A stretch of 64,000 bases of DNA. Source: Nymphaea colorata. Its lineage: Eukaryota > Streptophyta > Magnoliopsida > Nymphaeales > Nymphaeaceae. This document shows, piece after piece, positions 49,311 through 62,699 of the stretch. The stretch lies in assembly GCF_008831285.2 (NCBI RefSeq), contig NC_045141.1, positions 14,246,106 through 14,310,105 of the forward strand, given 5' to 3'. The notes under the pieces were generated by a model. That model saw only the letters and a program-made list of their open reading frames with translations. It was not told where the DNA came from and did no database searches. Every line of letters starts with the position of its first letter. Positions within the stretch are counted from its first letter, which is position 1. The translations under genes were made by a program, and so were the position numbers.

Positions 49311-50925
49311 CTCTCGATCGGCGGCGGAGCGCCTGTTTCCGTGCGGCCGAGAGGAACGGGCTGGGGAGTCGGGTTCTGTGTTTCATCAGCAAAGGCGTCG
49401 CCTTTGATCTGGACTTCCGGCATGAAAATATCGGCACTTCTTTGAAAACAATGCCGATATTTTAAAATAGCGACATAACCGGGTGTATCCGCAGCCCCAT
49501 TTATGTAAATGAGTTCTAACGAAGTGACAGAATCAACTTAAACATTGAAAAAAGAATGGTGTATTTTAGTTTGTTGCTATATCGTTATATAATTTCGGTA
49601 TTTTAATATATTTGGCTGAAGAAAATCACTATACATTTGAGAACCGTTTTATATGCACAAGCAAATTTCCTCATGACATAATAATAATAATAATTAATAA
49701 TAATAATAAAACTAATTTTTCTAAAGTAAAAGTGCCATAATAGCAGCAATACATGCCTACTGCCATGAATGACCTGCTTGTTGCCCGGAATTTCTCCAGC
49801 AAGTAGCTACGATCTTGGCGATTGTTATCTGGATTGAGCCCATAGACCCAGATCCAAATAACATTTTTCACACAGTAACAAGTGAATACGTTCAAGGCAG
49901 GACGTCCCTTGAACTGGATTTGGATTTGGATCGATTGCAATCACGACCAATGAGTTGTTTACTCCATGAGAAAGTATCGATCGGGCTGTAGATTAGAATC
50001 CGATATTTCATTCAAACAAAAAGATTTGATAGTGATGAGGTCTGGTCAAGTTACCGTCACAGCTTGTTTTGCCTTGAAGTGTATAGTCATTACTGCCTTG
50101 AACTTCTTTTTGATCGAACTTAGTCTTCTCCTTCAACTTGAACATTTTTGAATCCATGCATTAGGTTCAGATCAAAATTTGCACATGTTATATATTTCAC
50201 TTTTTTCAGTTTTTTTAATGCCAAACGGTTTCTTTTTTCATTTTCTATATTTTATTTGTTTCAAATTTACTTATCTTTTGATGTTTGTATTATTAGTTTC
50301 TCATTTAATTTATTTTTCTTTCATTTTGTGTTTTTTAAAATTTTTAACAATTTACCATATTTTTCTTTTTTTTGTTTTTTCAAGCTTGTCGTATTATACC
50401 TGATAAAATCCCTGCCGTTTAAAACTTCGAGACGTTATTTGTGACTATAATCCTTATCCTTAAAATAATAATAAAAAAAGGTCACGTATACACTTGGGTC
50501 TGCGACAATTTCTCTTAACCCAAGTTGTGGTTATCACATATAAAACTGAGGAAAAGAATCCGTTAAACATTAACATCTTCTTATATAAGGGGGCAGTGCT
50601 CGGGGAGAGACCGTCCCTCCTGTCCTTTTTATTGCTCCTAGGTTCAGGGCTGCTTTGGCTCATGCAAAGGCTGTGATTGTACTTAGAAAAATGTCATTCA
50701 ATGAGAATCTTCAATTCCTTCTAAATGTTATCCACAAAAAAAGTGTAGATAAAGGATAATGTTGGTAGAACAAAACATTAAGGGAGGCGTCAAAGTTGGA
50801 CCAAATAAAGTCAATATTTTGAAAGACTTGAGCTTGATCGGGGTCACAAATGACCTCATATTTTTTCCATATATCATTTAAAAGCCAAGAATTTCCTACA
50901 TCTATGGCTAGAAGTTTTTTTAAAT
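49311..50925. other. Promoter side of EMC7 and intergenic DNA
   Basis: The GC-rich part 49311-49420 should be the EMC7 leader and core promoter. A (TAA)n-type run is at about 49678-49710. A T-rich stretch with small open frames spans about 50180-50400. No gene recognised. Confidence 0.5.
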
Positions 50926-51120
50926 AAAAGGGGAATTCGTTAAGATCCGAGATGATCTGAGATCATCGAGGATATCAAATCTAAAGATGTAAGTACAGAC
51001 CCTACTCCCATCATACCTAAGATCTGAGGATTTAGCCGCACACTGAGGATCTCAAATTAAAAAAAAAAAAATTAGATTGGCGTTAAATCCGAGATATGAG
51101 GCTATCAAACACACAATAGT
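50926..51120. repeat. MITE-like repeat fragment
   Basis: The sequence contains GATCCGAGATGATCTGAGATC and ends near GAGGCTATCAAACACAC. Its reverse complement begins GTGTGTTTGATAGCCTC. A similar opening, GCGTTTGATACCCTCGGATC, occurs at 7682. The repeated GATC/CTCGGATC core suggests a related, decayed non-autonomous element. Boundaries are not resolved. Confidence 0.35.
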
Positions 51121-51174
51121 GATCATAGGAATGCACTATAATGAACATTTGACTTCCAATTGCTTACTCATGGC

Positions 51175-51176
<2 letters not shown>

Positions 51177-51235
<59 letters not shown>
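51177..51235. repeat. Compound (CT)n(AT)n microsatellite
   Basis: About 15 CT units are followed directly by about 14 AT units. Confidence 0.95.
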
Positions 51236-51237
<2 letters not shown>

Positions 51238-51689
51238 AATTAAACTTTGCCTAATCCAAGCTACAGCTGAATAAAACCTTGACAAATCCACCAAAGTCCA
51301 AGTTTTTGCCTCAAAATAACTAATGCATTGCTTGTATTTATTTTGGTTGATTATCTAAAACCAACCTCACTGAACTAAGGGTCAAGATCCGACATAACTG
51401 ATGAATGAAATCTGTAGGTGACTCCACTGAGGTTGACATGTCCTTTTATTACTTATCTAGGAGACAATAAGACATGATCGGTGCCCACATATCCATTTAG
51501 ATCAAGTTTGGCTTTTGTATCTTTATTTTGGACTGTAGATCATAACTATGTACTAGATTGAAATATTAAATCACATAAACTAGGAGGACAAAAATTAGTT
51601 GGATGCTTATTAATTAGTAACTTAATTGGCTAGGAAATTATCGTTTGTCAAGGTTTGAAGTAGATGAGAAAGCAACTAATATCCATAGA

Positions 51690-52110
51690 TGACAATGCGG
51701 CCAATCATGTTCATGTGGAAGAAGAAAATGTTACAGGCAGAAGGCAACGTTGCCAATCATTCTCCGGATCCAAGGCAATGCTACAAACCGCCAATCATTT
51801 TAGGTGCACCAACGTCGTTCATCACTGCCGGAATAACAGACCGCATCTCCGACACCATTGCCGGCCGTCGAAGATTGCTTCAGAGGTTCAGATATATCTC
51901 CATTTCAACAACGGCATGGCAGCAGCGTCGATCATGGATGGGCCCGTGCCCCTCTGCATCTGCCACCGATGCCAACCATCGGCGGCGTTCGACAATCATC
52001 AACGCAGAATCATTTTGCTGCAGTGAAGGCAACGATGCAAATCATTTTTTCGTTCGAAGGGAATGCTACGAACCATTTTACAGGCAGAAGAGAATGCTGG
52101 AAAGACAGTT
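51690..52110. repeat. Cluster of degenerate ~30-bp direct repeats
   Basis: Units with the shape AAGGCAAnGnTnCnAATCAT occur at 51741-51762, 51772-51800, 52026-52048 and 52058-52078. TTACAGGCAGAAG occurs at 51731-51743 and again at 52078-52090. The two clusters flank a central segment of about 230 bases with higher GC content. Three overlapping plus-strand open frames cover it, which can arise from the repeats themselves. No protein family recognised. Confidence 0.5.
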
Positions 52111-52139
52111 TGATCGTCTATAGATTGCTCACAAGTTGA

Positions 52140-53389
52140 ATCGACGTGAAGGGATTTTGATTTATGCATGCGATCCTTAGGCAGGGCTATGTTAATCTTC
52201 TCTGTATCGTTCTAATTTTATCGGATGTCTTTAGCTAATCTTTTTGTATCCTTCTAATTTTATCGGATGTCTCTAAAGAAACGATCAATATTGTGAAGGG
52301 ATTTGACAAAGTGGACTCAGATAACGAGAGATGCAAAACTAGATATGCCACACTAGGAAGCCATTGAATATCTTTACCCCAACGTTTCAGGTTGGATTAC
52401 ACCTGCATTATGTCCATTCTGACTTTTGATCCGGACCAAGATGAATTGGAGCACTGAGGAAGAACACGGTTGACTCAAGAAATTCATTCATCCATGTACA
52501 ATATTATGTAGGTTAAGAACCTAGCAAGATTAAGGGTGTGTTTGAATCAATGGACTGGATGTCTAAAATCTGCTACAATCGCTCAATCAAAATTGAGCGT
52601 ATGGTAATAGGAGTCTTCGTTTAGCTAGAAACCAGTTAGGTCTCAAAGGGCAAGAATTGAAAGGTCGAGACAGCTTCTCTTTCTCTCTCTTTTTGTTACT
52701 GTAACTAAGAGACTTCTTGTCCTTAAATTTTGATATACATTTCCATTTTATCGGCTTTCTCTCTCTCTCTCTGTGATAACATGTTCGAGAGACTACTGCC
52801 TTGGGGCCTAGCAGAGTCGATGAACCAAATTCAGTCCAAGCTTTCACATTTGTGTTTGTGTTGTCCTTATTCATTGTAGTTGAGGTTCAGCTAGAATTTT
52901 CCTATACTTTCTTGTAGAAAACCACTCAAGACCAAGCTGGCCTCCTGTTTGTGACATAAGCGAGCCAAACCAGAACAAGATCCCAAGCTTGTCTATATAA
53001 ATGAGAAGAACAAGTTCTCACAAATCTGAAACTTAGAAATGCATTGACAAAGATTCTTTTGCCATAAACCAACTAAGGAACCCTTTTTTTTCTATCTTAA
53101 AAGAAAAAACATGACGTTTGAGCTTTTAGCGTTCATGAAAATTCTCTGTTGCTTGGTGATTAAACCATTTAGCAATGCTGTAAAACCAACCTATGAATTG
53201 GTTCCTCCATGTGTTATGAGATTTTTTCGAGAAACTATTCATATTCTTTTAGTCCACGCCAGGGAACCTATTTGTATATTTCTAATCTATGTCATATGGG
53301 TATGTTATGTGGGTGCTTTTAAATAATTATCGCATACGTGTCGCACCCTTGTATGTCCGGTTTGGTCAGCCAAAATCGAACCAAAACTG
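52140..53389. other. Intergenic DNA
   Basis: No gene recognised. A short direct repeat around TCTAATTTTATCGGATGTCT occurs at about 52211-52230 and 52254-52273. CT-rich runs lie at 52677-52692 and 52758-52772. Confidence 0.45.
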
Positions 53390-53497
53390 ACCGGATAACT
53401 AAACTAGCTATAATACAAAAGTTTTATATGAAAATATATATAAACCGGATAACTAAACTAGCTATAATACAAAAGTTTTATATGAAAATATATATAA
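53390..53497. repeat. 54-bp tandem repeat, two copies plus a degenerate third
   Basis: Units at 53390-53443 and 53444-53497 are nearly identical and begin ACCGGATAACTAAACTAGC. A decayed start of a third unit (AAATCAAATTACTAAAC) follows, and then a (TA)n run at about 53536-53562. Confidence 0.85.
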
Positions 53498-53535
53498 ATC
53501 AAATTACTAAACAGTTAAATAAAAATATAAAAATG

Positions 53536-53566
<31 letters not shown>

Positions 53567-53805
53567 GCACTTAAATATTGTTAAAAATTATTACATTTTC
53601 ACTTGCATCCTACGTGACATAACTTTAATCTACATCCAAATCCATATTGATTATGACCCCACTTATCCTTTTAATTGATGAGCTTATTTATATATATATA
53701 AAAAATTAATTTATTGATTTCTCCATCCAAAGAAAAAAAACGTTCGACCTCTCACAAATGTTTAGTTAGCATCACGTAACTGTGATTGAATTCAAAATAG
53801 CCGAG

Positions 53806-53809
<4 letters not shown>

Positions 53810-53840
<31 letters not shown>

Positions 53841-53854
53841 ATATATATATATAT
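53810..53854. repeat. Compound (CT)n(AT)n microsatellite upstream of the ubiquitin protease gene
   Basis: About 13 CT units, a short break, then about 8 AT units. It lies about 470 bases before the UBP22-like start codon, probably in the promoter. Confidence 0.9.
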
Positions 53855-54324
53855 CTCTGAAAACCCTTGCACTAAACATTAAAATGTAAACATTACAAAT
53901 TCCTTTTCTCCTTACTTCCATTGAAAACCCTGTCTTATAAAAGGAAAAAAAAAAAAGGAAGGGAAAAGGTTAAAAAAAAAAGGAAGCGGCGAAGAGCGAG
54001 AGTCGAGAGTCGAGAGTCGTTGGATCCAGTAGCTGCAGAGCTCTGTGCCTCCATTTCCTCCCTTCCTCTTCCTTCTTTCTTCCATCGCGCAGCTGCCAAT
54101 GTTTTTTCTTGGTCGCGCCATTCAGGAATTTGATCGAGAAACAGGGTTACGTAGAAAGGGATAAAAGAAGATAAAGAAAAAGAAGAGGAGGAGGAAGAAC
54201 AAGAAGAGGGAGTTGAGGAATGGCGATCTGATGATTTCCAGAAACTTCGTAGCGGAATTTCCGGATTCTCTTGGTCCCGCCTATCCATGATCTCGCTTAC
54301 GCCTAGGGTTAGGGTTTACCCCCG

Positions 54325-57300
54325 ATGTCCGCCAGCAGAAGCAGCAGCAGCACTGCCACCACCGCCTCAAACCATCACCAAGGCGTCGCGGCGCCATGGG
54401 CTTGCCCCCATCTGTCCGACTACAGGGAGAAGCATGGCCTCAACGGATTCCGCGTACTAGCTCGATGCCTCCGGATCCGGCCGCCCGGGCGCGCATCGAT
54501 CCGCCGCGACCCGAAGGAGGTCCCCCACTGTGACTCCTGCGGCGCTGACGTCGGCCGGCTCTACGCCTGCCTGATCTGCGCCACGGTATCCTGCTGGCGG
54601 CCGCCTGACTCGTGGCACGCCTGCGTCCATGCCCAGGCCCGCCCCGGCCACGAGATCGCCGTCGACGTCGACCGCGCCGAGCTGTTCTGCTGCATCTGCC
54701 GAGACCAGGTCTACGACCGTGACTTTGATACGACTGTCGTCCTCGCACAGAAGGCCGCCACAGAGTTGCCTAAGCCTCTGTCCCTTCCCTCCCCACCTCC
54801 TCCTCAGCCACCGCACCCCGCTAACGGGATCCGGCCTGAGCGGGTTACAACCCTGCGCAAGCGGCAGAAGGTGGTGGATTACCGGCCGTGGATGCCGGAC
54901 TCCAGGGAGAGGGCGTTGATGGGCCGGGGATCGGTCCCTCTGAACGCTCAAGACGGCGGAGTTTGGGGACTCAGGGGGCTTAACAATCTGGGCAATACCT
55001 GCTTCATGAACTCGGTATTGCAGGCGTTGCTCCACACCCCTCCTCTTAGGAACTACTTTCTGAGCGATCGTCACAACAACCACGCCTGCCGGCGGAAGAC
55101 GGTGGCAAGGCCATGCCTCGCCTGCGACTTGGACGCAATTTTTTCGGCGGTCTTCTCCGGCAACAGGGTGCCGTATAGTCCGGCGAGGTTCCTTCACAGG
55201 TGAATCATCATCTCCCAGAAGAAGGGAAAAACTTTCCCCTTCTTTTTCGCTTCCGTCAACCATGGATCATGGTGGTCGTATCCTCCGTTAAAAGGAGGGC
55301 CGTTAACAATGCTTCCACTTGCCCTGAGAAAAGGATGCGTTGGGAAACTGGGTTGCTGTTGCACTACGTATCCCACTTTTCCTTCTGGATAAAGCATGCT
55401 ATTCTGGATAATACCCGTTCATGGAAAATCTGGATCTGTGTTCTATATTTGGATCTTGGTTTTTCGTGAAATGTCATTATTTTCTTAGGTAGATTTCTGA
55501 ATTTGGAGTGGCGTTCACGTGACACGACGATGAAGTGAAGCCGGTTTATGTTCTCATTGTGTGATAAGTTTGTTAGTATTTCCGTGGATCTTTCTGGGTT
55601 TCTGGAATCATGAACGTGAACGGTTATAGCAAACTACTGCTCCTTGAGATTGGGTTTGTACTAGATTCCCGTACTGCCCAGTTGATGTGATGGCTGCCCT
55701 TCTCTCCCCTTCCCCTCTTAATCAAAATTACCGCCGACAATTATTGTGGTGGGGTGGCGTGCATGACTAAACAAGCCGTGATCATTGCTGCCATTTTAGG
55801 ACCGGGCATCTGTGCTTGTTAGTGAATATTCGGCATCTACATTTGATGGTCATTCTTTACTGCATTACCTTTTCTGTCATTTTCTTTCTGGGGTGAATGA
55901 ATATTCGCCGTTTGTGGAGCTGTGCTGGTCGTATGTCAAGAAAGCCTGTCACTGAATATCAAATGGATTCCTTTGGTTCATCTCGTTATCAGAAAGGCTT
56001 TAGTTGGTAGTTGGTTTGATATTTTTTTTAGTGTTGAAATTAGCTTGTGTATGTGGAGCGAGAGAGAGAGAGAGAGAACTTGGTTTGTCTGAAGCAGCAG
56101 TTCTCAGAGTAGCATTCACTCGAATGAACAGAGTGACTGCTTTATGGTGTATATTTCATAGATCTCAGACACGACAGGGCTGGTTTCTAGATACTGACAA
56201 GAGCATAAATTTGTTGGTCCGTCTTTTACTTCTCCTTGATGTATCTGGAAGTGAACATAATGCCGGGGGGTCAGATTATTGGCTCCGTTGTTTAGTAGGA
56301 AGCTTTACATATTTCTCTTATTGTCTACGGTCTGTCTCCCATTTGAGTTCTGAGTCACAACCTGAACATTCTTAATATGTTAATATCTATAGTTTAAGTT
56401 TTCCTATAGAGTTCTTTAATGCTTAGGTTGATCATACTAGTTTGACTTTTGAATTTGAGAACTTTGGCCAACTTCGTAAGGATTTCCTTCTTTTCCTGCA
56501 GTTGGTGGCAACATGCAGCAAACCTTGCAAGTTATGAGCAGCAAGATGCTCATGAATTTTTCATTTCAATGCTTGATGCAATCCATGAACGTGAAGAACC
56601 TCCCCAGTCCAATATTCGAAATGGAGGTAATTTTTTTGCCTTCAGATGCATTTGAGTCTTTTTTTTTTCTGCTTTCAGTAATATATGTATATATATTATA
56701 TACATAGAGGAAGTGAATTCCTCTGGCCACCCTTCCATCTGGTTAATACCTCCGGCTACTTGTGTTAGAGTTGGATTCCTCCAGATGGCCAAAGGAATCT
56801 ACGTCATGTGTGTGTGTGTATCGTTGTGAGTAGGTAAAAAGGACAAAGGTACTAGGAGAGGCACGAACATATATAAACAAAGAAAGGCAGGCATGTGGGA
56901 ATGCTAACAGTCAAGTACATGCAGGCGAAATTTTGGAAAGTGAAACGCATGGAAATTTTCATATCCACTTTGAAGCTTGAATGTGTGAAGATGGATTTTT
57001 CTGACAACTTCTATTCATTTTTGGTAGATATATGTGTTAGTTTTCCTTTTGTGGTGGTTCATTACTTCATGCTACTCAAAATTTGTATCTCTATCAGTTC
57101 TAGTTTTATCAAACTTCATTCACACCCTCTTTTATTCATATATGCGTGCACATGCACCAGATGCCGTGTACATCCTTTGTAGTTTGAAGTTTGTACCATA
57201 ACATTGAATGAATTCTTATGTTAGAAACAAAGAGGAATTCCATAGCTGATTTAATAAGGACGACATACATTTTGTCCTTTCTGCGTTAAGTATTTGTAGC

Positions 57301-58192
57301 CAATACATCTGGAAATAACGGAACCTGTCAAGAAACAGTTATATTGGACAACTTTAAGGTGCTCAGAGTTTGTCTTCCAAATAATATAGTTTAATCGTTA
57401 AATGTAACTGGCGTTGCAGGCCATGGAGATTGTGGTTGTATTGCACATAAGGTTTTCTCAGGGATTTTGAGATCTGATGTGACGTGTACCGTCTGTGGTT
57501 TCACATCTACCACATATGATCCCTGTGTTGATATCTCATTGGATCTAGAGCCAAGCCATGGATCTGGAAAAATTACCAACTCAAAGTCCTATAATGGCAA
57601 TTTTGAGAATGACTCCGTAATATCAAGTCAAAGCTTGGGAATTTGTACCCTCAGAGGATGCTTAGATCGCTTCACGAGGCCTGAAAAGTTGGGATCTGAC
57701 CAGAAGTTCTACTGTCAACATTGTAAAGTCAGACAAGAGTCACTCAAGCAGATGTCTATACGAAAGCTCCCTTTGGTTTCATGTTTCCACATCAAAAGAT
57801 TTGAACATTCATCTACCAGAAATATGTCAAGGAAGGTGGATAGGTATTTGCAATTCCCTTTTTCATTGGACATGTCACCATACCTATCCTCCTCTATCAT
57901 CAGGAGCAGATTTGGCAACAGAATTTTCTCTTTTGATGGTGATGAGGTAGAATACCCTTCAGGATTGTCCCCCCAGTTCGAATTGTTCGCAGTGGTCACT
58001 CATGCTGGTAAACTTGACGCTGGCCATTACGTTACTTATTTGAGGCTCAGTGACCAGTGGTATAAATGTGATGATGCATGGATCTCTCAAGTTAGTGATG
58101 GAGTTGTGAGAGCCGCACAAGGATACATGATGTTCTATGTACAGCAGAAGTTATTCTATAAAGCAAGTGACAACCTGGCTGCTCCTCATTAG
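54325..58192 (+). CDS. Ubiquitin-specific protease, UBP22/USP22-like, 3 exons, 590 aa
   Basis: Exons are 54325-55199, 56502-56626 and 57420-58192; introns are GT-AG and phases agree. The product removes ubiquitin by thiol proteolysis; members with this architecture are the catalytic subunit of the SAGA deubiquitinase module acting on histone H2B. An N-terminal ZnF-UBP domain shows CPHL (Cys27, His29), HCDSC (69-72), CLIC (82-85), then Cys90, His98 and further His residues. A Pro/Arg-rich linker follows. The peptidase domain starts [18 protein letters not shown] with catalytic Cys226, then [15 protein letters not shown], a zinc finger built from VTCTVCG and KFYCQHCK, the histidine box [10 protein letters not shown] (His536), and the CDDAWI aspartate (551/552). 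All catalytic residues are present. The first exon is strongly GC-rich, unlike exons 2 and 3. The start follows GTTTACCCCCG and is the first ATG in frame. Confidence 0.93.
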
Positions 58193-61100
58193 CTGATGTG
58201 CAGAGTGATAAATAAGATACTGAAGCAGGACCACTTTGTTTTTCATTGCTTCAGGTGCAGAAACGTCTGTACCAGCCCAGCTAAAGGTTAAATCAGCTTC
58301 TTGTTGATCAATTGCAAGAATGATTTTTATGATTTTGATATGACTGCTGAGAAGCAGTACTTGAATGAACAGCTCTGTCAATTTTGTGAGTCTCTCGTGA
58401 GAATAATTAAATTCTCGGGGAGAGGTAACAGGAGCCTAAATTTTTGAGGCACTCCTTACGTCTGCAGTTACAAATTTTTCATCCATAAAGGTATGGCTTT
58501 TTATTAAAAGGTATAAGAGTACATCTTTTCTTTACCAATTTCAGGAAGATGGCTTCTTCATAGTTCTTTAAAGCTGCATGTTTACATTTTGCAGCCACAG
58601 AAAAGTTTAGCCAACCGAGTTGTTTGATCTAATAAATAATAGTACTACTTCAGTCTCCAAGACGATAACTTCTTTCTCCATGCTTAACTTTAGGAGAACT
58701 GTTTCTTTACTTTATGAGATCTTTTTATGATGGGTGTCCGATCATTTACATCCTACCACTTGCTAATCAAGCAGTGATTTCTTATTAATGAGGTTTTGGG
58801 GCAGCCTGAGTTCTAGGTAACGATGTCTACTGTTTCACCATTCCTTTGGCACATAGCTGGCAAGCAAATTTCAAAAACTAGGAGTAGGACATGGCGGGAC
58901 ACTGCTAGATGTAGAATTTTCAGGCTTATCATTTAATAAAAAATAAACTGGACCCTAGCGTGATGTATTTCATTTAGTCTTTTAAAATGAAATGCTTTTT
59001 TTAGACCATTCAGATTGATTTTGCACCTAAACTGACGTGTGGATCATGCCCACAGGCTTCTGAACATGATGGCCTTAATCAGTTATTTGTACTTATTTGG
59101 GCTGCGAGACAGAAACAATAGGGTCATGCGCTGCCAGCATAGGTACCCATTTCCTACAGCCGAACGCCTCATTGTGTAACCAAAAAAGTGTGTTTTTTAA
59201 GCATTTGGAAATGTGTTTTACATGAAATGGTCCTATATCAACCAGGACTAGAAGACAATGACCTCTTATTCTCTTCTAAGATGATGGAGAAGTGCTGTCT
59301 GTTTGTATTGGGTTGTAACGATTGCCTCACCTGCCATGCACCACAAATCTTGGGAAAACACTTTAAAATGGTGGACCTTAGTGTGGATTTGCTATGTTAG
59401 GTATGGTATTGACCATGCAGGACGCTATTGGAGGGTACATGGTGCGAGTTTTCTCGTCTACGTTGTGAGAGACCAGCATTTTGTCATTTTTCTGTGACAT
59501 AGCTTGTAAAGTAAATTTAAATGGACAGGGTGTTTGCTTGATTCTGGACTTATCAGGTGGGAGTTAATAAGAATGGTTCAACTATGGCTTTGGCATTTAA
59601 TAAGCTCCATGTTTCAAGACTGTGAATGACTTACTGGAGCCTGAAGTCCACTGTACAAGGGTAACTTGTGTCTGAACCTTTATCATGTACTGGTCGCCGT
59701 AGGTACTCAAACAAGTACATTTCTGATGTAATTGCTGTAACGTTAAGACTTCATGGCGTGCAGTATCAAGGAGAAAATATGTTAAAAAGACATATTTGAT
59801 GATTTTTTTCCTTTTTCTCAATCCATTTGTCGCACCATAAAATGTTTTGTTTCTCCCCGCTGGATCTATGGCACTAAACCACTTCATGTGGGAGTGCAAG
59901 TGTTTGTGGCAATTTCTGTTCTTTGATGGATAAATAAGAGTGCAACATTATTTTGTACAACCTTATATTGTATATGAGATATCAGTAATTATTCTGTCCT
60001 TTCACTGGGAGATTTATATGTCCAAGTGAGGGCGATCCATTCCTCGGTAGCCATGAATTGACTGCTTTTTGATGAACAGATTCTAACATGGTACTGCTCT
60101 TTCGCACCATCTCTTTAAGCGATCTGTTATTTACCTCGTTCCCTGAGGATCGTCAATTTCATTCCATCAGTTCATAATTCTCCAGTTTGTAGGAATACAC
60201 TTCTGCAAGCCTCCAATTTTGATTATGCTTTCTGTTTTCTTAGAGGACCATTCTGAGTCTCGGTGAATTTCTTCGGAATGATTTTAGGCCTTTATATGAA
60301 GCTATTTTTATAAATTTGATTAGATTGCAGCTGCTTAACCCCTACCATAGTGCTCAGAGCAATTACCAAAGTGAAAAGTGTCGGGAGAACGTCTTTTCTT
60401 CCTTTTCCTTATTGTGTTTTTGTTTTTAATGGTAGCCTCTATCTTCGGGTAACTAGTAGGCCTGAAATGGTGCAACAATCTTTAGAGGTGAAACCCAAAC
60501 TTGAAATCCAAATGTATTTTCTGCAAAATTCTGGACTAGGCTATCTGGAGTTCATGGCTTAACCCTTTTTACTGTCGACATTATGTTTTAGGTCCTCATT
60601 CTGTAAATATATTTCTGTGGACACTCGTCTTCAAGGCTACCAGGAGTTTGTCATATATAGTTCGACTTCCTCAGTGGAGGCACCTCCTGCTGATTGGTGC
60701 TCTTCTAGTCTTCCGTTTATCTCTTTTTCATGGTTCTTGGCAAATACAGAATGACAGAAGGTGCTTTACTTTTAGAAAAATAGCAAAAGTTGTTCTAACA
60801 TTCAAGAACCACCATTTTGGTCGCCTGATCGTGTTTGTACTGTTCCTTGAAGAGTTTTCTTTCTGTGAATTATTCAAAAGTTAGATGCAGCGCTTATCTG
60901 TGTTCCGTTTTGCTATTTCTTTGATGCGGTATTTAAAGTTCTATATTAAAAAGCATTGGCTGGTTTGACCGTCTGGTGGGCAGTACCGTGGACATGTGAA
61001 TCTAACTTTCTTCTAACTTGTAATAACTCTCTGGGTAGACGTGAAGCTTTTTCAGCCTGGCCTTCTATGAGGCATCTTCTCACATCTTAAACCAGAAGAA

Positions 61101-62699
61101 GTTAAATGGCGATTTGATGAGAGGTGGAAACCACTCTCCCCATCCCCCTCACCCTCAGAGTTCAGGGCTACTTAAAATTCTGGGTGAACATGACACTTGT
61201 CAACTAGACTGTAGCGCATTCTATGAGTAACACCCGTAGGAATTGAACCGATGACCAAACAAATAAACTGAATGGACGAGTAATGCTAAAGTTGTCACTG
61301 AAGAAAATTGAAGGGATAAAAACCACTGCCGCTACTTGACTGATTTGCAGAATCTATGCTATTTTCAGTGAGATGTCTGGGCTTAACAGGCGAAGGTGCA
61401 CTGAGAAAATAATTGAAACGGTCTGGAAAGATTCCTGAGAATCCAAATCCATCTCTAAGTCTCTAGGGGATCGTGCCTGGGCAGACTTGGATGAATTTGA
61501 GTTCTGATTTGTGAAATAGAAACAGAATTTGAACTTTCACATAATCGAACTCATACCTATCAGTCAGATATCTGTTGGTATTCAATACGAAAATTGAGCT
61601 TTGATTTCAGATGTCCTTTCATTTCCCAACCCTTCCACATCTCCCAGCGTGGTTGCATCGTATTTCATTACAGATATCCAATAATCTGCAAAACATTTGC
61701 ATCTCTAATCTGAGTCTTCTCATGTATTTGCATTGTTTTGAATCACGAGTTACTTTACTTGTCAATGGAATTGGTGTTAAATATTATGTAGATCGAACCT
61801 ATACATTTTAGTTCCAATTCTTGGCAACTCAACTGCCTCCAAATACCAATATTTAACGTTGGTTGCTGACCTTCTCATATAGAAAGAAGCACCACTGAGT
61901 CAGTGACCATATGGGGTGTTTGATAGCATAAAATGTTTCACAGGCCCACAAAAATCCGTGGGCAATTGCCCTCACAGACACAAAAAGTGTTCATTTTTCA
62001 CATTGATATTTATTGGCAGTTTTTCTCATTTACCTACTGTTGCCCCTTCAAAAATTAAAATGATATAACTATTACTTTTTAGACAATTTTCTGGCTCTTC
62101 CCCTGCTTACATGGGATTGAAAACAATCAACTGAAAGGGTACAGTTCAATAATTTAAATCCTACTTTCGATCATGCACAAATACAAAAAGAAACCATGGT
62201 GACAGCACTCTCTTCAAACTGAGATGAAAAATATGAAAGGAAATGATAGGATTTCCTAACTGCAGGGTGACAACATTATTCTAAGTTTGATCTTCATAAC
62301 AGGTTAAGTATAAATCTATCAGGCAATTGGAATCGAGTGAAAGCTTATCAGAAGTATTATATGAAAGTGATGACAGTGAACTTCAAACGTGAGTATTTTG
62401 CGTTGGTTAGCCAAACTAAACCATATAATGTATAAATAAAGTCTGCATGCTTGACTTGGCAAAAACATCGATTCTTCGATTGCTGAAATCTTAATAGCAT
62501 TTCAAAAGTTGACAGAAACAGAGCGTAAAGCAACTGCTAAATCATTTGAAATGTAATATCCATGTAACCTTTCCATTTTATACTTGGAAAATTGACAATG
62601 ATGAACTTACCAGAATTTGACTTTAAAAAAGAATAATTTTTTACACACAGAAAGGAATCCCACTAACTGAGTGGGAGGACAAAGTTCCCTTTCCTTCTC
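58193..62699. other. 3' flank of the UBP22-like gene, no gene recognised
   Basis: The first part is the 3' untranslated region. The remainder has many short open frames on both strands but none with family features or a consistent exon chain. A SINE-like B-box (GGTTCAATTCC on the minus strand) is near 61240. The sequence GGGTGTTTGATAGCA at 61914 resembles a MITE end. Confidence 0.45.

Noticed and set aside
49102-49437. 111-codon minus-strand frame overlapping the EMC7 first exon
   Set aside because: It is in a different frame from the one that gives the signal peptide and splices correctly into the EMC7 domain.
50148-50444. Hydrophobic Phe-rich open frames
   Set aside because: They come from a T-rich low-complexity stretch; Phe and Leu codons are a by-product and no membrane protein family is indicated.
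54457-55263. 268-codon open frame on the minus strand
   Set aside because: It is the antisense shadow of the GC-rich first exon of the UBP22-like gene, whose plus-strand frame has clear domains.
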